DNA of 64,000 bases from CAKZNE01 sp963976435 (GTDB taxonomy: Bacteria > Bacteroidota > Bacteroidia > Flavobacteriales > Schleiferiaceae). A program made the position numbers and the translations under genes. Numbering within the stretch: the first letter of the stretch is position 1; each line of letters starts with the position of its first letter. Shown piece by piece: positions 1 to 8,779 of the stretch. The DNA is taken from the NCBI GenBank assembly GCA_963976435.1, contig CAXBKQ010000017.1:23665-87664 (forward strand). Direction: 5' to 3'. A model generated the notes under the pieces. It ran no database searches. It was not told the DNA's origin and saw only the letters and a program-made list of their open reading frames with translations.

Positions 1-37
1 AGCAGAATAAAAAGCCAATGATAAGTAGTTGTTTCAT
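1..37 (-). CDS. 5' end of a secreted protein gene (partial)
   Basis: On the minus strand an ATG at 37-35 opens a frame reading MKQLLIIGFLFC, which runs off the left edge of the window. A Lys followed by a hydrophobic stretch is a typical N-terminal signal peptide start; the Cys could be a lipobox cysteine, but the following residues are outside the window. It is divergent from the gene starting at 239, with about 200 bases between them. Function unknown. Confidence 0.5.
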   Translation of the reverse strand, partial: MKQLLIIGFLFC

Positions 38-238
38 GGTTTAGATTTAGGTTTAATGATGCGTATATTTTGCCTTGGGTTGCTTTTTTAAAACTATAAA
101 TTGAATTTGGGAATTTATGGATGGACTTGTTATTTATAAAGTACAAGAAGTTTTGTTTAAATGGCGTAAAATCCTAAATTGAGCTTAAACTGAACAAATT
201 TCCCTCCTAATGAAAATGAAAATTTGCTATTTCGCTTT

Positions 239-1162
239 ATGAAAGGATCAATTACTTGTTTGCTGCTAGTGTGGAGCATTTTTCTAAAAGCTCAAAATCA
301 AGAATATGTATATCGAAATCCTTTGGATAGCTCCTATAATTCTTATCTAAAAATTTGGCCTGATGGGAAGCTTAAGGGTATACTAATTCGAGATTTTAGT
401 TCGCTTCCAGATACAAATCGCAAAAGTCCATACCAATTTGGAAAACTCGCTTTGAATCAGGGTTTTATGGTTTTGTATTGTAATACCAGTAATTATTTCC
501 CAGAGCTTTTTTATGATGACAAAGGTCCAGAGATAATTGATGAAATTTTACATGAGCTCATGCTTAAACATTCTATTCCTAAAGAAAATATTTTTATCGG
601 TGGCATTTCTGCCAGTGGAACTAGAGCATTGCGTTATGCACAGTATTGCAATCAAGGAAAATCAAAATACAAGTATAAAATAAAAGGTGTTTTTGTGGTG
701 GATTCTCCCCTCGATAATGAACGATTTTATAAATCGGCAAAAAACAATGGTCACAAGTTTTTTGGTGGAATGGAGGAGGAAGCTAAAATGATGTTGAAAT
801 GCTTTCCCGAAAAATTAGGAGGTAGTCCGGATGAATTTCGAGAAAGCTATTTACAGTCTTCGGTATATAGCCAAACGGATTCAAGCGGAGCGAATATTAT
901 TCATTTTGAGGATCAATCCATTCTCATATTTCACGAACCTGATATGGAGTGGTGGATGAATGAAAGAGGTGCTTCCTATTATGATATTAACTCCTATGAT
1001 TTAGTAGGATTTGCTAGAGATCTCATTTCTTTAGGGAATAAGGATATAGAAATAATCAGTACTTCTGGCAAAGGTTTTAGGAGGGGAGAAAGAAATTGTC
1101 ATTCTTGGACCATAGTAGATGAGGACTATCTTTTTCAATGGATTAACGAACGACTAGATTAA
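239..1162 (+). CDS. secreted alpha/beta-hydrolase-like protein
   Basis: This 307-residue protein begins MKGSITCLLLVWSIFLKAQ, a clear signal peptide ending in A-Q, so I place the start at the ATG at 239 rather than the in-frame TTG at 224. Near residue 124 it has GGISASG, a G-x-S-x-S-G elbow like the serine nucleophile turn of alpha/beta hydrolases, in a strand-turn-helix context (IFIGGISASGTRAL). A His near the C-terminus (NCHSWTI) could complete the triad. The family cannot be named from sequence reading; an exported or periplasmic esterase/peptidase-like role is inference. A strong hairpin terminator follows directly. Confidence 0.65.
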   Translation: MKGSITCLLLVWSIFLKAQNQEYVYRNPLDSSYNSYLKIWPDGKLKGILIRDFSSLPDTNRKSPYQFGKLALNQGFMVLYCNTSNYFPELFYDDKGPEIIDEILHELMLKHSIPKENIFIGGISASGTRALRYAQYCNQGKSKYKYKIKGVFVVDSPLDNERFYKSAKNNGHKFFGGMEEEAKMMLKCFPEKLGGSPDEFRESYLQSSVYSQTDSSGANIIHFEDQSILIFHEPDMEWWMNERGASYYDINSYDLVGFARDLISLGNKDIEIISTSGKGFRRGERNCHSWTIVDEDYLFQWINERLD

Positions 1163-1163
1163 A

Positions 1164-1188
1164 AAAGGCGGTATTAAATACCGCCTTT
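1164..1188. terminator. bidirectional intrinsic terminator
   Basis: AAAGGCGGTA (1164-1173) and TACCGCCTTT (1179-1188) form a perfect 10-bp stem with a 5-base loop. A-rich sequence lies before it and T-rich sequence after it. It sits between the convergent hydrolase-like gene (stop at 1162) and the tricorn gene (stop at 1194), so it can serve both strands. Confidence 0.85.
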
Positions 1189-1193
1189 AACCA

Positions 1194-4100
1194 TTAATTT
1201 TCTTCTGCTAATTGCCTTTGCAATTCTTTTACCCCTTCCTCAAGCTGAGGGTCTTTTCCTAGTATTACTTGTTCAGGAGCATGTTCTACTTTAATATCTG
1301 GTTCTAATTGTGTGTTTTCCAAATATTCTCCACTTAAGGAAAGCATACCTACTTGTGGAATTCCAAAAACTACATTGTTTTGCAGTCCTTCCCACCATAC
1401 TGCTGTACCTGTTCCCGGTACTGGCATGCCAATTAGTTTTCCTATTCCCAGTGCCCTATAAGTAAATGGGAACATATGAGCATCGGAATAATTGCTTTCG
1501 CTCATTACAACCACCGAAGGTTTTCTCCATTTAAATTGTGGTTCATTTCCAATATTCTGCCCTCTTGGCATAAAGGTCATATAGGTTTTACCATTTAGGA
1601 AAGTAGCTAAATCGTCGTGAAGCCATCCACCACCATTAAATCGAGTGTCTACGATAAGGGCTTTTTTATTGGCGTGTTTTCCCAATACAGTTTCATAGAC
1701 TTTTCTATAGCTTCTATCATTCATTCCTCTTACATGTACATAGCCAATTTCACCATCAGAAAGTTCATCTACAATTTTCTCACAATTCCTAATCCATCTT
1801 TCATATCTCAATCCAAATTCGGCACCTATACTTGTTGGCTTCACTATTTCATCCCATCTTTTTTTACTTTTAGGATCATAGATAGAAAGCAAGGTATTTT
1901 TCCCTGTTTTTCGATTTAGCAAGGGATAGTGGTTTTCATTTGCCAAGATTGATTGACCATCTATTTTTTCAATTATCATCCCTGCCTTTATTTTGGAATC
2001 CTTTTTATCTAGGGGTCCACCAAGCATTAGCTCGCTAATTTTTAGGCCATCCCCATCATAGGAATAATCGTAAAAGACTCCTAAGCTGGCGGTATTATCC
2101 GGATTGGAAATGCTATATCTAAATCTTGCTCCTGTATGGGAAGCATTAAGTTCTCCCAACATTTCACTAAGCATTTCTGCGAAATCATAATTGTTGTTGA
2201 TATAAGGTAGGAATTTGGCGTATTCCTTTTTATACATATCCCAATCTACCTGATGGAGATCTTTTACATAAAATTTCTTTTTCACCTGTCTCCAAACATG
2301 TTCAAATAAATAAGCTCTTTCTTCACTTTCGTTAAGGATCATTTCTCCTTTTATAGATACAGACTCCGCCTTACCACTAGCAATATTTACTTTTTTTACG
2401 CCGCTGCTAGTGAGAATAAACAGGTGTTTTCCCTCCTTATCGGGAATTAAACTTCCGCCAGATCTACTATTCAGTTTTGCCAAAATGCTGGTCTCACGGG
2501 TTCTTAATTTAGTTTGCCACAGATTGTAACCCTTTTCAAATCTAGCTAGGTATAAAAGGTTTTCACCATCATCAGTAACATAGGCATCGGAAATTTGTCC
2601 AGAATGAACACTTAGCCGGACCCTTCTATTTTCAAGGCCTTCAAAATCAAATTTCAAATCTTTTACCTTCTCCTTCTTTTTGTCCTTTTCCTTGTCTTTC
2701 TTTTTATCTTTTTTATCCTTTTCTGATTTCTTTTCCTTTTTAGCCTCCTCTTTGGCTTCCTTTTTTAGTTCATATTCCTCCTCGCTCAATTTAAAATCAT
2801 CATAGGCTTTTTGATTTAGGAAATAGGCGTAAATATCTAATTGCCCACCCCAGCTAGCATGGTTTTTCATTCCATCTCTAGAAGAAAAAGTCATGGCCAT
2901 TTTACCATCCATCATCCACCTTGGGGAATAATGTCCATATCCACTCTGGGAAAGGTTAATGATTTCTTTTCCCCCTTCGGCACTCACCAATCCAGCTTGG
3001 GAAATCCACTGTTTGTCTTGTAGGAAATTCACTAAAAACCATTTACTATCTGGCGACCAGGAATAATATTGATCTCCATCAGAATAGGAGTAATTTTTGT
3101 CTATTGCTACAATTTCACGAACAGCTTCGGATTTTAGGTTGAGCACTTTTAGCGCGGTTCTTTCTTCCAAAAAGGCAACTTCTTTTCCATCTGGAGAATA
3201 GGAAGCTTGGAAGGTTTCCTTGTCATTGGCCAGAATCACCTCTTCTTCAATAATGGTGGAGTTGAAAAAGTATTTTTCCTCCTTTCTTGAGATACTACTT
3301 TGGTAAAGATTCCAACTCGAATTTCTTTCCCCGGCATATAGTAGAGATCTACCATCCGGACTAAAACTCACGGATCTTTCTTGTTCTGGGGTATTGGTAA
3401 TCCTTTTGCTGGTGCCGGTTTTTACGGAGCTTACAAATACTTCTCCTCTTACAATAAAGGCAATCTCTTTTCCATTTGGAGAAACTGCAATTTGATTAGC
3501 ATTGCCACCAATTTTCAGGGTCTTCTCCGGATTGTAGCGTTCATCGGATACAATTTCTACGGCTACTTTTTTAGGACTATCGCCTTCCTTTAAAGTGTAT
3601 AATTCACCATCATAGGAAAAGGATAAAACCCCATTGGAGCTAATGCTTAAACTTCTCACAGGATGTTTGTCTAAGGAACTAATTTGCTCTTGAGAATAGG
3701 GGGCAGTTTGGGATTTCTTAAAAATATTAAAGGAGCCATTTTCCTCACTTAAATAATAAAAGCTACTGCCATCGGGATGAAAAACAGGATTTCTATCTTC
3801 ACCTTCAAAGCTAGATATTTTAGTGTGCTTTTTTGACTCCACATTATAAATCCAAATATCTCTGGTTACTGAGGAAACATGATGCTTGCGAAAGGCATTT
3901 TCGTATCCTTTTACATCGTGATAAATTATCAGTTTACCATCCTGGCTATAATTTGCTTTTTCGGCTGGAGTGCTTAGAATTTGTTTTACTCGTCCACCAT
4001 TTAAAGGAACTTCATAGAGCTCGGAAAGCAATCCAGATGGAAATTGTTGGTTTTTAACATGATCCAATCTCGGGGAGCTAAACAAAACTTTTTGGTTATC

Positions 4101-4454
4101 CAGACTAAAGCCAGAAGGCATATCATTAGTAGAATAATAAGTAAGTCGCTGCGCCTTTCCACCCGTCGATGGAATTGTGAAAATATCAAAGTTCCCATAG
4201 CGGTTGGAAGCAAAGGCTATAGTTTTTCCATCATGCGACCATACAGGTTGAATGTCGTTTGCTTCGTGAAGAGTTAATGGACTTGCCTTTCCACCCTGAC
4301 TGGAAACGGTATATAAATCTCCTTTAAAGGAAAAGACAATGGTTGTACCATCTGGTGAAATTGCTGGGTAGCGCAACCACAATGGATTTTTTTCTGCGAT
4401 TAGGCTTCCCCAAGTCAGGAGGTATAGTCCTAAAATGCTGCAAATTTTTCTCAT
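1194..4454 (-). CDS. tricorn-like S41 peptidase with PD40 repeats
   Basis: This 1086-residue exported protein (signal peptide MRKICSILGLYLLTWGSLIA) begins with two beta-propeller blocks of PD40/WD40-like repeats; the motif SPDGK/SPDSK recurs over about residues 30-540. A very Lys/Glu/Asp-rich linker spans about 558-601. A PDZ-like segment (IKAGMIIEKIDG) lies near 820. The C-terminal S41 catalytic domain has VVMSESNYSDAHMFPF near 985, whose Ser aligns with the tricorn/CtpA nucleophile position. Archaeal tricorn degrades oligopeptides in the cytosol; the signal peptide here implies a periplasmic homologue, as is common in Bacteroidota. Monocistronic by spacing. Family assignment is secure; substrate unknown. 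Confidence 0.93.
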   Translation of the reverse strand: MRKICSILGLYLLTWGSLIAEKNPLWLRYPAISPDGTTIVFSFKGDLYTVSSQGGKASPLTLHEANDIQPVWSHDGKTIAFASNRYGNFDIFTIPSTGGKAQRLTYYSTNDMPSGFSLDNQKVLFSSPRLDHVKNQQFPSGLLSELYEVPLNGGRVKQILSTPAEKANYSQDGKLIIYHDVKGYENAFRKHHVSSVTRDIWIYNVESKKHTKISSFEGEDRNPVFHPDGSSFYYLSEENGSFNIFKKSQTAPYSQEQISSLDKHPVRSLSISSNGVLSFSYDGELYTLKEGDSPKKVAVEIVSDERYNPEKTLKIGGNANQIAVSPNGKEIAFIVRGEVFVSSVKTGTSKRITNTPEQERSVSFSPDGRSLLYAGERNSSWNLYQSSISRKEEKYFFNSTIIEEEVILANDKETFQASYSPDGKEVAFLEERTALKVLNLKSEAVREIVAIDKNYSYSDGDQYYSWSPDSKWFLVNFLQDKQWISQAGLVSAEGGKEIINLSQSGYGHYSPRWMMDGKMAMTFSSRDGMKNHASWGGQLDIYAYFLNQKAYDDFKLSEEEYELKKEAKEEAKKEKKSEKDKKDKKKDKEKDKKKEKVKDLKFDFEGLENRRVRLSVHSGQISDAYVTDDGENLLYLARFEKGYNLWQTKLRTRETSILAKLNSRSGGSLIPDKEGKHLFILTSSGVKKVNIASGKAESVSIKGEMILNESEERAYLFEHVWRQVKKKFYVKDLHQVDWDMYKKEYAKFLPYINNNYDFAEMLSEMLGELNASHTGARFRYSISNPDNTASLGVFYDYSYDGDGLKISELMLGGPLDKKDSKIKAGMIIEKIDGQSILANENHYPLLNRKTGKNTLLSIYDPKSKKRWDEIVKPTSIGAEFGLRYERWIRNCEKIVDELSDGEIGYVHVRGMNDRSYRKVYETVLGKHANKKALIVDTRFNGGGWLHDDLATFLNGKTYMTFMPRGQNIGNEPQFKWRKPSVVVMSESNYSDAHMFPFTYRALGIGKLIGMPVPGTGTAVWWEGLQNNVVFGIPQVGMLSLSGEYLENTQLEPDIKVEHAPEQVILGKDPQLEEGVKELQRQLAEEN

Positions 4455-4651
4455 AATTAATAGTTTAGTTTTCGTTTATAAGCCTAAAAGTATTGATAAT
4501 CTTTGAATTAGAATAAAGGACAATTAGAAGAATAAGAAGGGAATCTTTAGGCTAATAGATGATAAATATCAGTTTCAAAGCTGATAAAACTCATTTTCTA
4601 AATCGATAAGGATTAGGATCTTGCCTACATCAAAATAAAAAATCAGAAATC

Positions 4652-5473
4652 ATGAAAAACATTCTAATACCTACAGATTATTCTAGTTGTGCAAGAAATG
4701 CTATACAATATGCCATGGACTATTTTGGGCATAAAGAGGTTCAATATTATTTTCTAAACACCTTTGTTCAACCCAGTTCCTCAGCGGGAATGATGGTTTC
4801 TTTAATAGAAATGATGCGTGAGGATTCTGTAAAGGGAATGAAAAATGAAATAGATTATTTTGAGGATTTACTTCCCGAAAATTCCGCAAAAATTACAGGT
4901 CTTACCGAATATGGTTCATTGGCTACAATTGTAGATCGAGAAGTGAGGGAAAGGCAGATAGATTTTGTAGTAATGGGTACCAAAGGCGCTGAAGGTTTGG
5001 ATAAATTTATTTCTGGATCTAATGCAGCCGATCTTATAAGGTCTGTAAAATGTCCTTTAATGATAGTTCCAGAGGATAAGAGCTTTAGCAAAATTGATAC
5101 CCTTGGATTTGCAGCGGATTTCGAAAGGTTAAAAGACAATAGTATCTTAAGTCCTATTGAAGCTATGATACAGGATTTGGATACTGAAATTGTTGTGGTG
5201 AATGTGAGAAAACAGGGGGAGACCCTTGATATTGAAAAAGGTGCTGCCAGATTAAATCTCGACATACTTTTCAAGGATAAAGCCTATAGGGTTAATAATG
5301 TTGAAAATGACAATATTGTGGAAGGAATTAATCAATTTGGTGAAGATTATGATATTGATGTTTTGGTGATGATTGCCAGAAAGCATGGGTTTTTTGAATC
5401 ACTATTTAGAAAAAGTATCACCAAAGAGATTGCTATGATGGGTAGATTACCCCTGATGATAATCAATGAATAA
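4652..5473 (+). CDS. tandem-domain universal stress protein
   Basis: This 273-residue cytosolic protein has two UspA folds in tandem. The first (about 1-142) starts MKNILIPTDYSSCARNA and ends in the ATP-loop-like pattern GTKGAEGL...SGSNA followed by VKCPLMIVPE. The second (about 148-273) is degenerate: it keeps the strand-helix pattern and the closing PLMIINE but lacks a clear G-x2-G-x9-G(S/T) loop, so only the first domain is likely to bind nucleotide. Usp proteins act in stress survival; no specific partner is visible. It is divergent from the tricorn gene, with about 200 bases between them. Confidence 0.9.
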   Translation: MKNILIPTDYSSCARNAIQYAMDYFGHKEVQYYFLNTFVQPSSSAGMMVSLIEMMREDSVKGMKNEIDYFEDLLPENSAKITGLTEYGSLATIVDREVRERQIDFVVMGTKGAEGLDKFISGSNAADLIRSVKCPLMIVPEDKSFSKIDTLGFAADFERLKDNSILSPIEAMIQDLDTEIVVVNVRKQGETLDIEKGAARLNLDILFKDKAYRVNNVENDNIVEGINQFGEDYDIDVLVMIARKHGFFESLFRKSITKEIAMMGRLPLMIINE

Positions 5474-5544
5474 ACTTTATTTGGACTGAAGCCGACAGTT
5501 TATTTTTGATCCTTATTGTAGTATTGCTTAAAATTAAAATACAG

Positions 5545-6333
5545 ATGAGAGGAAAAATTGCAATTATTGGCTTTTTGTTTTTTAGTGCAATAGCTTGTGG
5601 AAATGAAAACACTTCTATCAGTAAGGAGAAGGGTTCTGAGGAAAGCCAGGAAACAAGGCAAGAATCCAAGGCAGAAATTCTCGTAAATGAGCTTATTGAA
5701 AATCACGGGGGATCAAAGTATGATTCGGCTCATTTTTCTTTCGTTTTTAGAGATATCGAATATAGCTTTCACAATAAATCATCCTCATTCGAGTATAGTC
5801 GTAGGTTTAGAAAGGACTCTTTGGAAATTTTAGATTGGATGGATGGAAATAATTTCAGTAGGCTTCAAAATGGCAGTGAAATGAAACTTTCTGCTCAGGA
5901 AATTGGAAGGTATAGATCCTCTATTAATTCGGTAATATATTTTGCTACTCTACCTCATAAATTAAATGATGAGGCCGTTTTTAAAGAATATCTCGGAGAA
6001 GATACTATTCGCGGTATAGCCTATCAATTGGTAAAGGTTACTTTTTCTGAAAAGGGTGGAGGTGAAGATTTTGATGATGAATTTTTGTATTGGATAAATT
6101 CAAAAAATAAAAACTTGGACTATTTCGCCTACAATTATAAGGTGGAAGGAGGAGGTACAAGATTTAGAGAATCCATCAATAGACGAATTGTGGATGGAAT
6201 TGTATTTCAGGATTATATAAACTATAAAGCTCCCATAGGTATGGAATTAAAGGATTTATCTAAGCTTTTCGAAAAAGGAGAATTGAAGCTGCTTTCACGA
6301 ATTGAAATGGAAAATATCAAGGCATTGCCTTAA
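5545..6333 (+). CDS. lipoprotein, DUF6503-like
   Basis: I place the start at ATG 5545 because it begins a lipoprotein signal (MRGKIAIIGFLFFSAIAC) with the lipobox Cys at residue 18; an upstream in-frame ATG at 5506 would bury it. The 262-residue product then has a low-complexity Ser/Glu tether followed by a beta-rich domain (NELIENHGGSKYDSAHFSF) resembling the DUF6503 family of Flavobacteriia; that family name is from memory and tentative. The function of such proteins is unknown. Its stop codon overlaps the stop codon of the convergent gene at 6330 by 4 bases. Confidence 0.7.
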   Translation: MRGKIAIIGFLFFSAIACGNENTSISKEKGSEESQETRQESKAEILVNELIENHGGSKYDSAHFSFVFRDIEYSFHNKSSSFEYSRRFRKDSLEILDWMDGNNFSRLQNGSEMKLSAQEIGRYRSSINSVIYFATLPHKLNDEAVFKEYLGEDTIRGIAYQLVKVTFSEKGGGEDFDDEFLYWINSKNKNLDYFAYNYKVEGGGTRFRESINRRIVDGIVFQDYINYKAPIGMELKDLSKLFEKGELKLLSRIEMENIKALP

Positions 6334-7460
6334 AATGCCTCTCCAATAAAAAAATAAATACCTGTGCCTTCTTGGGTAAATGCAAAATCCAGTCTGGTGA
6401 ATATATCTTTATCAGGAAATAACAAAAAACGGATACCTGTTCCGGCGGTGGGTAAAAATTGATTTATTGCCAATTTGCTGTCATCACCATAAACTTGACC
6501 TGCAGCAAGAAAAAAGCTTGCTCCCCATCTTTTGGAAAACCAAAATGGGAGCATCCTGTATTCCACCTGGGCTGCTAGAATATTTTTATCTCTATATCTT
6601 CCTAAATAATATCCACGCATCAGGTTTTCACCACCGAGTAGAGACAGTTGATTGAATGGAGCTTCTCCATCGACAATAAATCGCCCAAAAATTTGTGCCG
6701 CCAGTACATCATTTTTATTTACGGGCCTGTAAATTCTATTATCGCTAACAATACTGGTAAAATTGAATTCACTACCCCAAACATCATGATATTGTATTAG
6801 GGCTAATTCATTAAAAAGCCCATGTCTAGCATTTAAAGCATTGTGAAGATTGTCGTAAACCAAACCAAAACCAAGTCCTAAATTGGTAGATCCGTTTCCT
6901 CCTAGTGGTCGGGTCAAACCGATATCTTCATCCTCATAATGTACGGATCTCAAACTTTGATAATCTATTTCCAATCCTCCATAAAAAGAAGGTTTAATTT
7001 CTCTTAATACCCTTTCCTTTAAAAACAAATAATTCCCCTCAATTTCGGCCAAAGGTTCTGCCTGACTATTGGGTCCAATACCATAATAGAGGAGAGGAAA
7101 ACTTTGATATCTGAACTTCCCAAGAAAAAACCATTTGTTTTTATCGCTGTACAAGGCATGATCTAGCCAAAGCCCATATTGATTTTCGAGGGTGTAAAAT
7201 GTAAAACCGCTGAGTTCGCTTAATCGGTTTGAGGTATCCCTATTCGCATAATAAACATACAAGGAGGAGAAACCAAATTCCCAGCTTGTTTCGGGAGAAA
7301 AACCTATGGTAGGATAAATTAAAAGCTTGGGTTTGCTAACATCAGCAGTGTCGTTCACCAAATAGTTGATATATCGACCCAGAATCCCCCATTTATTATT
7401 TTGCTGGGCATTTAATGTGTAGATAAAGAAAGTGAGAATAATGAGAATCCACTTTTTCAT
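6330..7460 (-). CDS. outer-membrane beta-barrel, surface-antigen (BamA/TamA C-terminal-like)
   Basis: The 376-residue protein has a signal peptide (MKKWILIILTFFIYTLNAQ) and then alternating amphipathic strands throughout. Pieces typical of the bacterial surface antigen/Omp85 barrel are NARHGLFNELALIQY, LSLLGGENLMRGYYLGRYRDKN and a C-terminal strand ending in Phe (GIYFFIGEAF). No POTRA domains are present, so it is a barrel-only member. A paralogue of similar length and ending lies at 18427-19560. Role in outer-membrane transport or biogenesis is inferred from family only. Confidence 0.82.
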   Translation of the reverse strand: MKKWILIILTFFIYTLNAQQNNKWGILGRYINYLVNDTADVSKPKLLIYPTIGFSPETSWEFGFSSLYVYYANRDTSNRLSELSGFTFYTLENQYGLWLDHALYSDKNKWFFLGKFRYQSFPLLYYGIGPNSQAEPLAEIEGNYLFLKERVLREIKPSFYGGLEIDYQSLRSVHYEDEDIGLTRPLGGNGSTNLGLGFGLVYDNLHNALNARHGLFNELALIQYHDVWGSEFNFTSIVSDNRIYRPVNKNDVLAAQIFGRFIVDGEAPFNQLSLLGGENLMRGYYLGRYRDKNILAAQVEYRMLPFWFSKRWGASFFLAAGQVYGDDSKLAINQFLPTAGTGIRFLLFPDKDIFTRLDFAFTQEGTGIYFFIGEAF

Positions 7461-7545
7461 AATAGGCCTTGATTAGGCTGTAAATATGCGGATTTTGATA
7501 CAATCTCCAAATAGCTGAATAAGGAGGGATTTCTAAAGCAATGGA

Positions 7546-7959
7546 CTATGCACATTTAGGGCATAGTCCTGCTAATAATAAAAACTTTTCTGTAACCTTA
7601 AAACCTTTTGGACTTTCAATTTTAGGGATGCTATAATCTTCTATACAAAATGTATCACTGCAGCTATCGCATTTAAAATGAGCATGATTGTCACTGTGCT
7701 TATGATCTTTTTCATCGGAATGCGAGCAAAGGGCATATTTTACCGAAACTTCATCATCTGGAATTTTGTGTAATAGACCTTTATTTTCAAATTGTTCCAA
7801 TATTCGATAAAGGGTAACCCTATCAATATTTCCCCCTAAAGCCTGCTGCAATTCATTGTGTGCTAAGGCTTTTTGCTGTTTGGAAAATTCTTGTAAAACC
7901 AAAATTCTAGATTTGGTTTTTCGCAATTGATGTTGGTCTAAGAGGTTTTCGGCTTTCAT
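7546..7959 (-). CDS. Fur-family metalloregulator (Zur/PerR-like)
   Basis: The 137-residue protein has an N-terminal winged helix (recognition region NIDRVTLYRILEQF) and a C-terminal metal/dimerisation half with HAHFKCDSCSDTFC and AGLCPKCA, the two CxxC pairs of the structural zinc site. A His-rich stretch (HSDEKDHKHSDNHAHF) supplies further ligands. It is the last gene of a TonB-receptor/DUF4625/Fur run: its ATG at 7959 abuts the upstream stop at 7960. Two related palindromes upstream of the other two genes are likely its operators. The metal sensed cannot be proved; zinc is the best guess given the His-rich partners. Confidence 0.88.
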   Translation of the reverse strand: MKAENLLDQHQLRKTKSRILVLQEFSKQQKALAHNELQQALGGNIDRVTLYRILEQFENKGLLHKIPDDEVSVKYALCSHSDEKDHKHSDNHAHFKCDSCSDTFCIEDYSIPKIESPKGFKVTEKFLLLAGLCPKCA

Positions 7960-8742
7960 TTAATGGATATGCACATGTCCTTCAAATATATTGAGATTTC
8001 CATCACTATCCTTAACAATTACCTCAAAAACATAATCACCACTTTCAGCAGTTGTTGGAATCTTAATATTAATGCCTCCATCAGCTTGGAAATCCCATAA
8101 TACATCCGCCGTTCCTGTTAAATCAAAATCTGCCTCAAATAAGGCATCCTCTTGTTTTTTACCATGGCCGTGCTCCGTTTCTTCTAAGGCGATAATAATT
8201 TCCTCGATGTCAATATCATCACTTATCTGTCCGAAAATATTTAAACTATCACCTTTGTCAACATGAACTTCTGAGGAAAAATCTGGAGAGGAAATAGCAA
8301 TTTGAGCCTCACTTCCATTTAAGATCATAAAATCAATTTCCTTAAATTCAGATTCATTACCAGATTCGTCCAGTAAACGCATTATACTGTGGTAAGGTCC
8401 GGCTGCAATATTTTGGGCAACAGTAATGGTGGATTCGAAATTTTTACTGGCACCATCTAAACTATAAGTTTGAGTGTAAACCCATGGTGTGGATGCTTTT
8501 TTACCATGACTATGACCATCGAAGATATCGTGAATATCGATTTTAAACTCACCTAATTCTTGATCATCACTTAGGAGAGCTTCAAATTTCAGGTCGCCGC
8601 CTGTATTCACTATTATTTCTTCTGTAAGTCCATTGATGGTGGCATTAGAAATAGTTGGAGATTTTTCATCATTATCATCATCCTTGTCGCAGGAAATGGA
8701 TATTAAGGAAATAAGTAGGGGTAGAAGTATAATTTTTTTCAT
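7960..8742 (-). CDS. His-rich DUF4625 lipoprotein, metal-uptake associated
   Basis: This 260-residue lipoprotein has signal MKKIILLPLLISLISISC and then an acidic DKDDDNDE tether. It contains two DUF4625-type Ig-like repeats, each with an inserted His cluster (DGHSHGKK and EHGHGKK), and ends in HVHIH. The His clusters suggest divalent-metal binding at the cell surface. It lies between the TonB receptor (upstream) and the Fur-family gene (directly abutting), so a metal-capture role for the receptor is inferred. A GAAAC-AAT-GTTGC palindrome at 8762-8774 precedes it. Confidence 0.8.
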   Translation of the reverse strand: MKKIILLPLLISLISISCDKDDDNDEKSPTISNATINGLTEEIIVNTGGDLKFEALLSDDQELGEFKIDIHDIFDGHSHGKKASTPWVYTQTYSLDGASKNFESTITVAQNIAAGPYHSIMRLLDESGNESEFKEIDFMILNGSEAQIAISSPDFSSEVHVDKGDSLNIFGQISDDIDIEEIIIALEETEHGHGKKQEDALFEADFDLTGTADVLWDFQADGGINIKIPTTAESGDYVFEVIVKDSDGNLNIFEGHVHIH

Positions 8743-8761
8743 ACCACAAATATATATAAAT

Positions 8762-8774
8762 GAAACAATGTTGC
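8762..8774. promoter_or_regulatory. candidate Fur/Zur-type operator, second copy
   Basis: GAAAC-AAT-GTTGC is an imperfect palindrome (one mismatched position) with the same half-sites and 3-base spacer as the perfect copy at 11127-11139. It lies in the short gap between the TonB receptor stop and the DUF4625 start, 19 bases before the start codon. Assignment to the Fur-type protein at 7546-7959 is inference from position and shared sequence. Confidence 0.5.
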
Positions 8775-8779
8775 AATAA

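Noticed and set aside
1617..1919. 100-codon plus-strand frame
   Set aside because: Lies wholly inside the tricorn gene on the other strand; the translation has no family match or leader.
4855..5274. 139-codon minus-strand frame
   Set aside because: Antisense to the universal stress protein, which is well supported by both Usp motifs.
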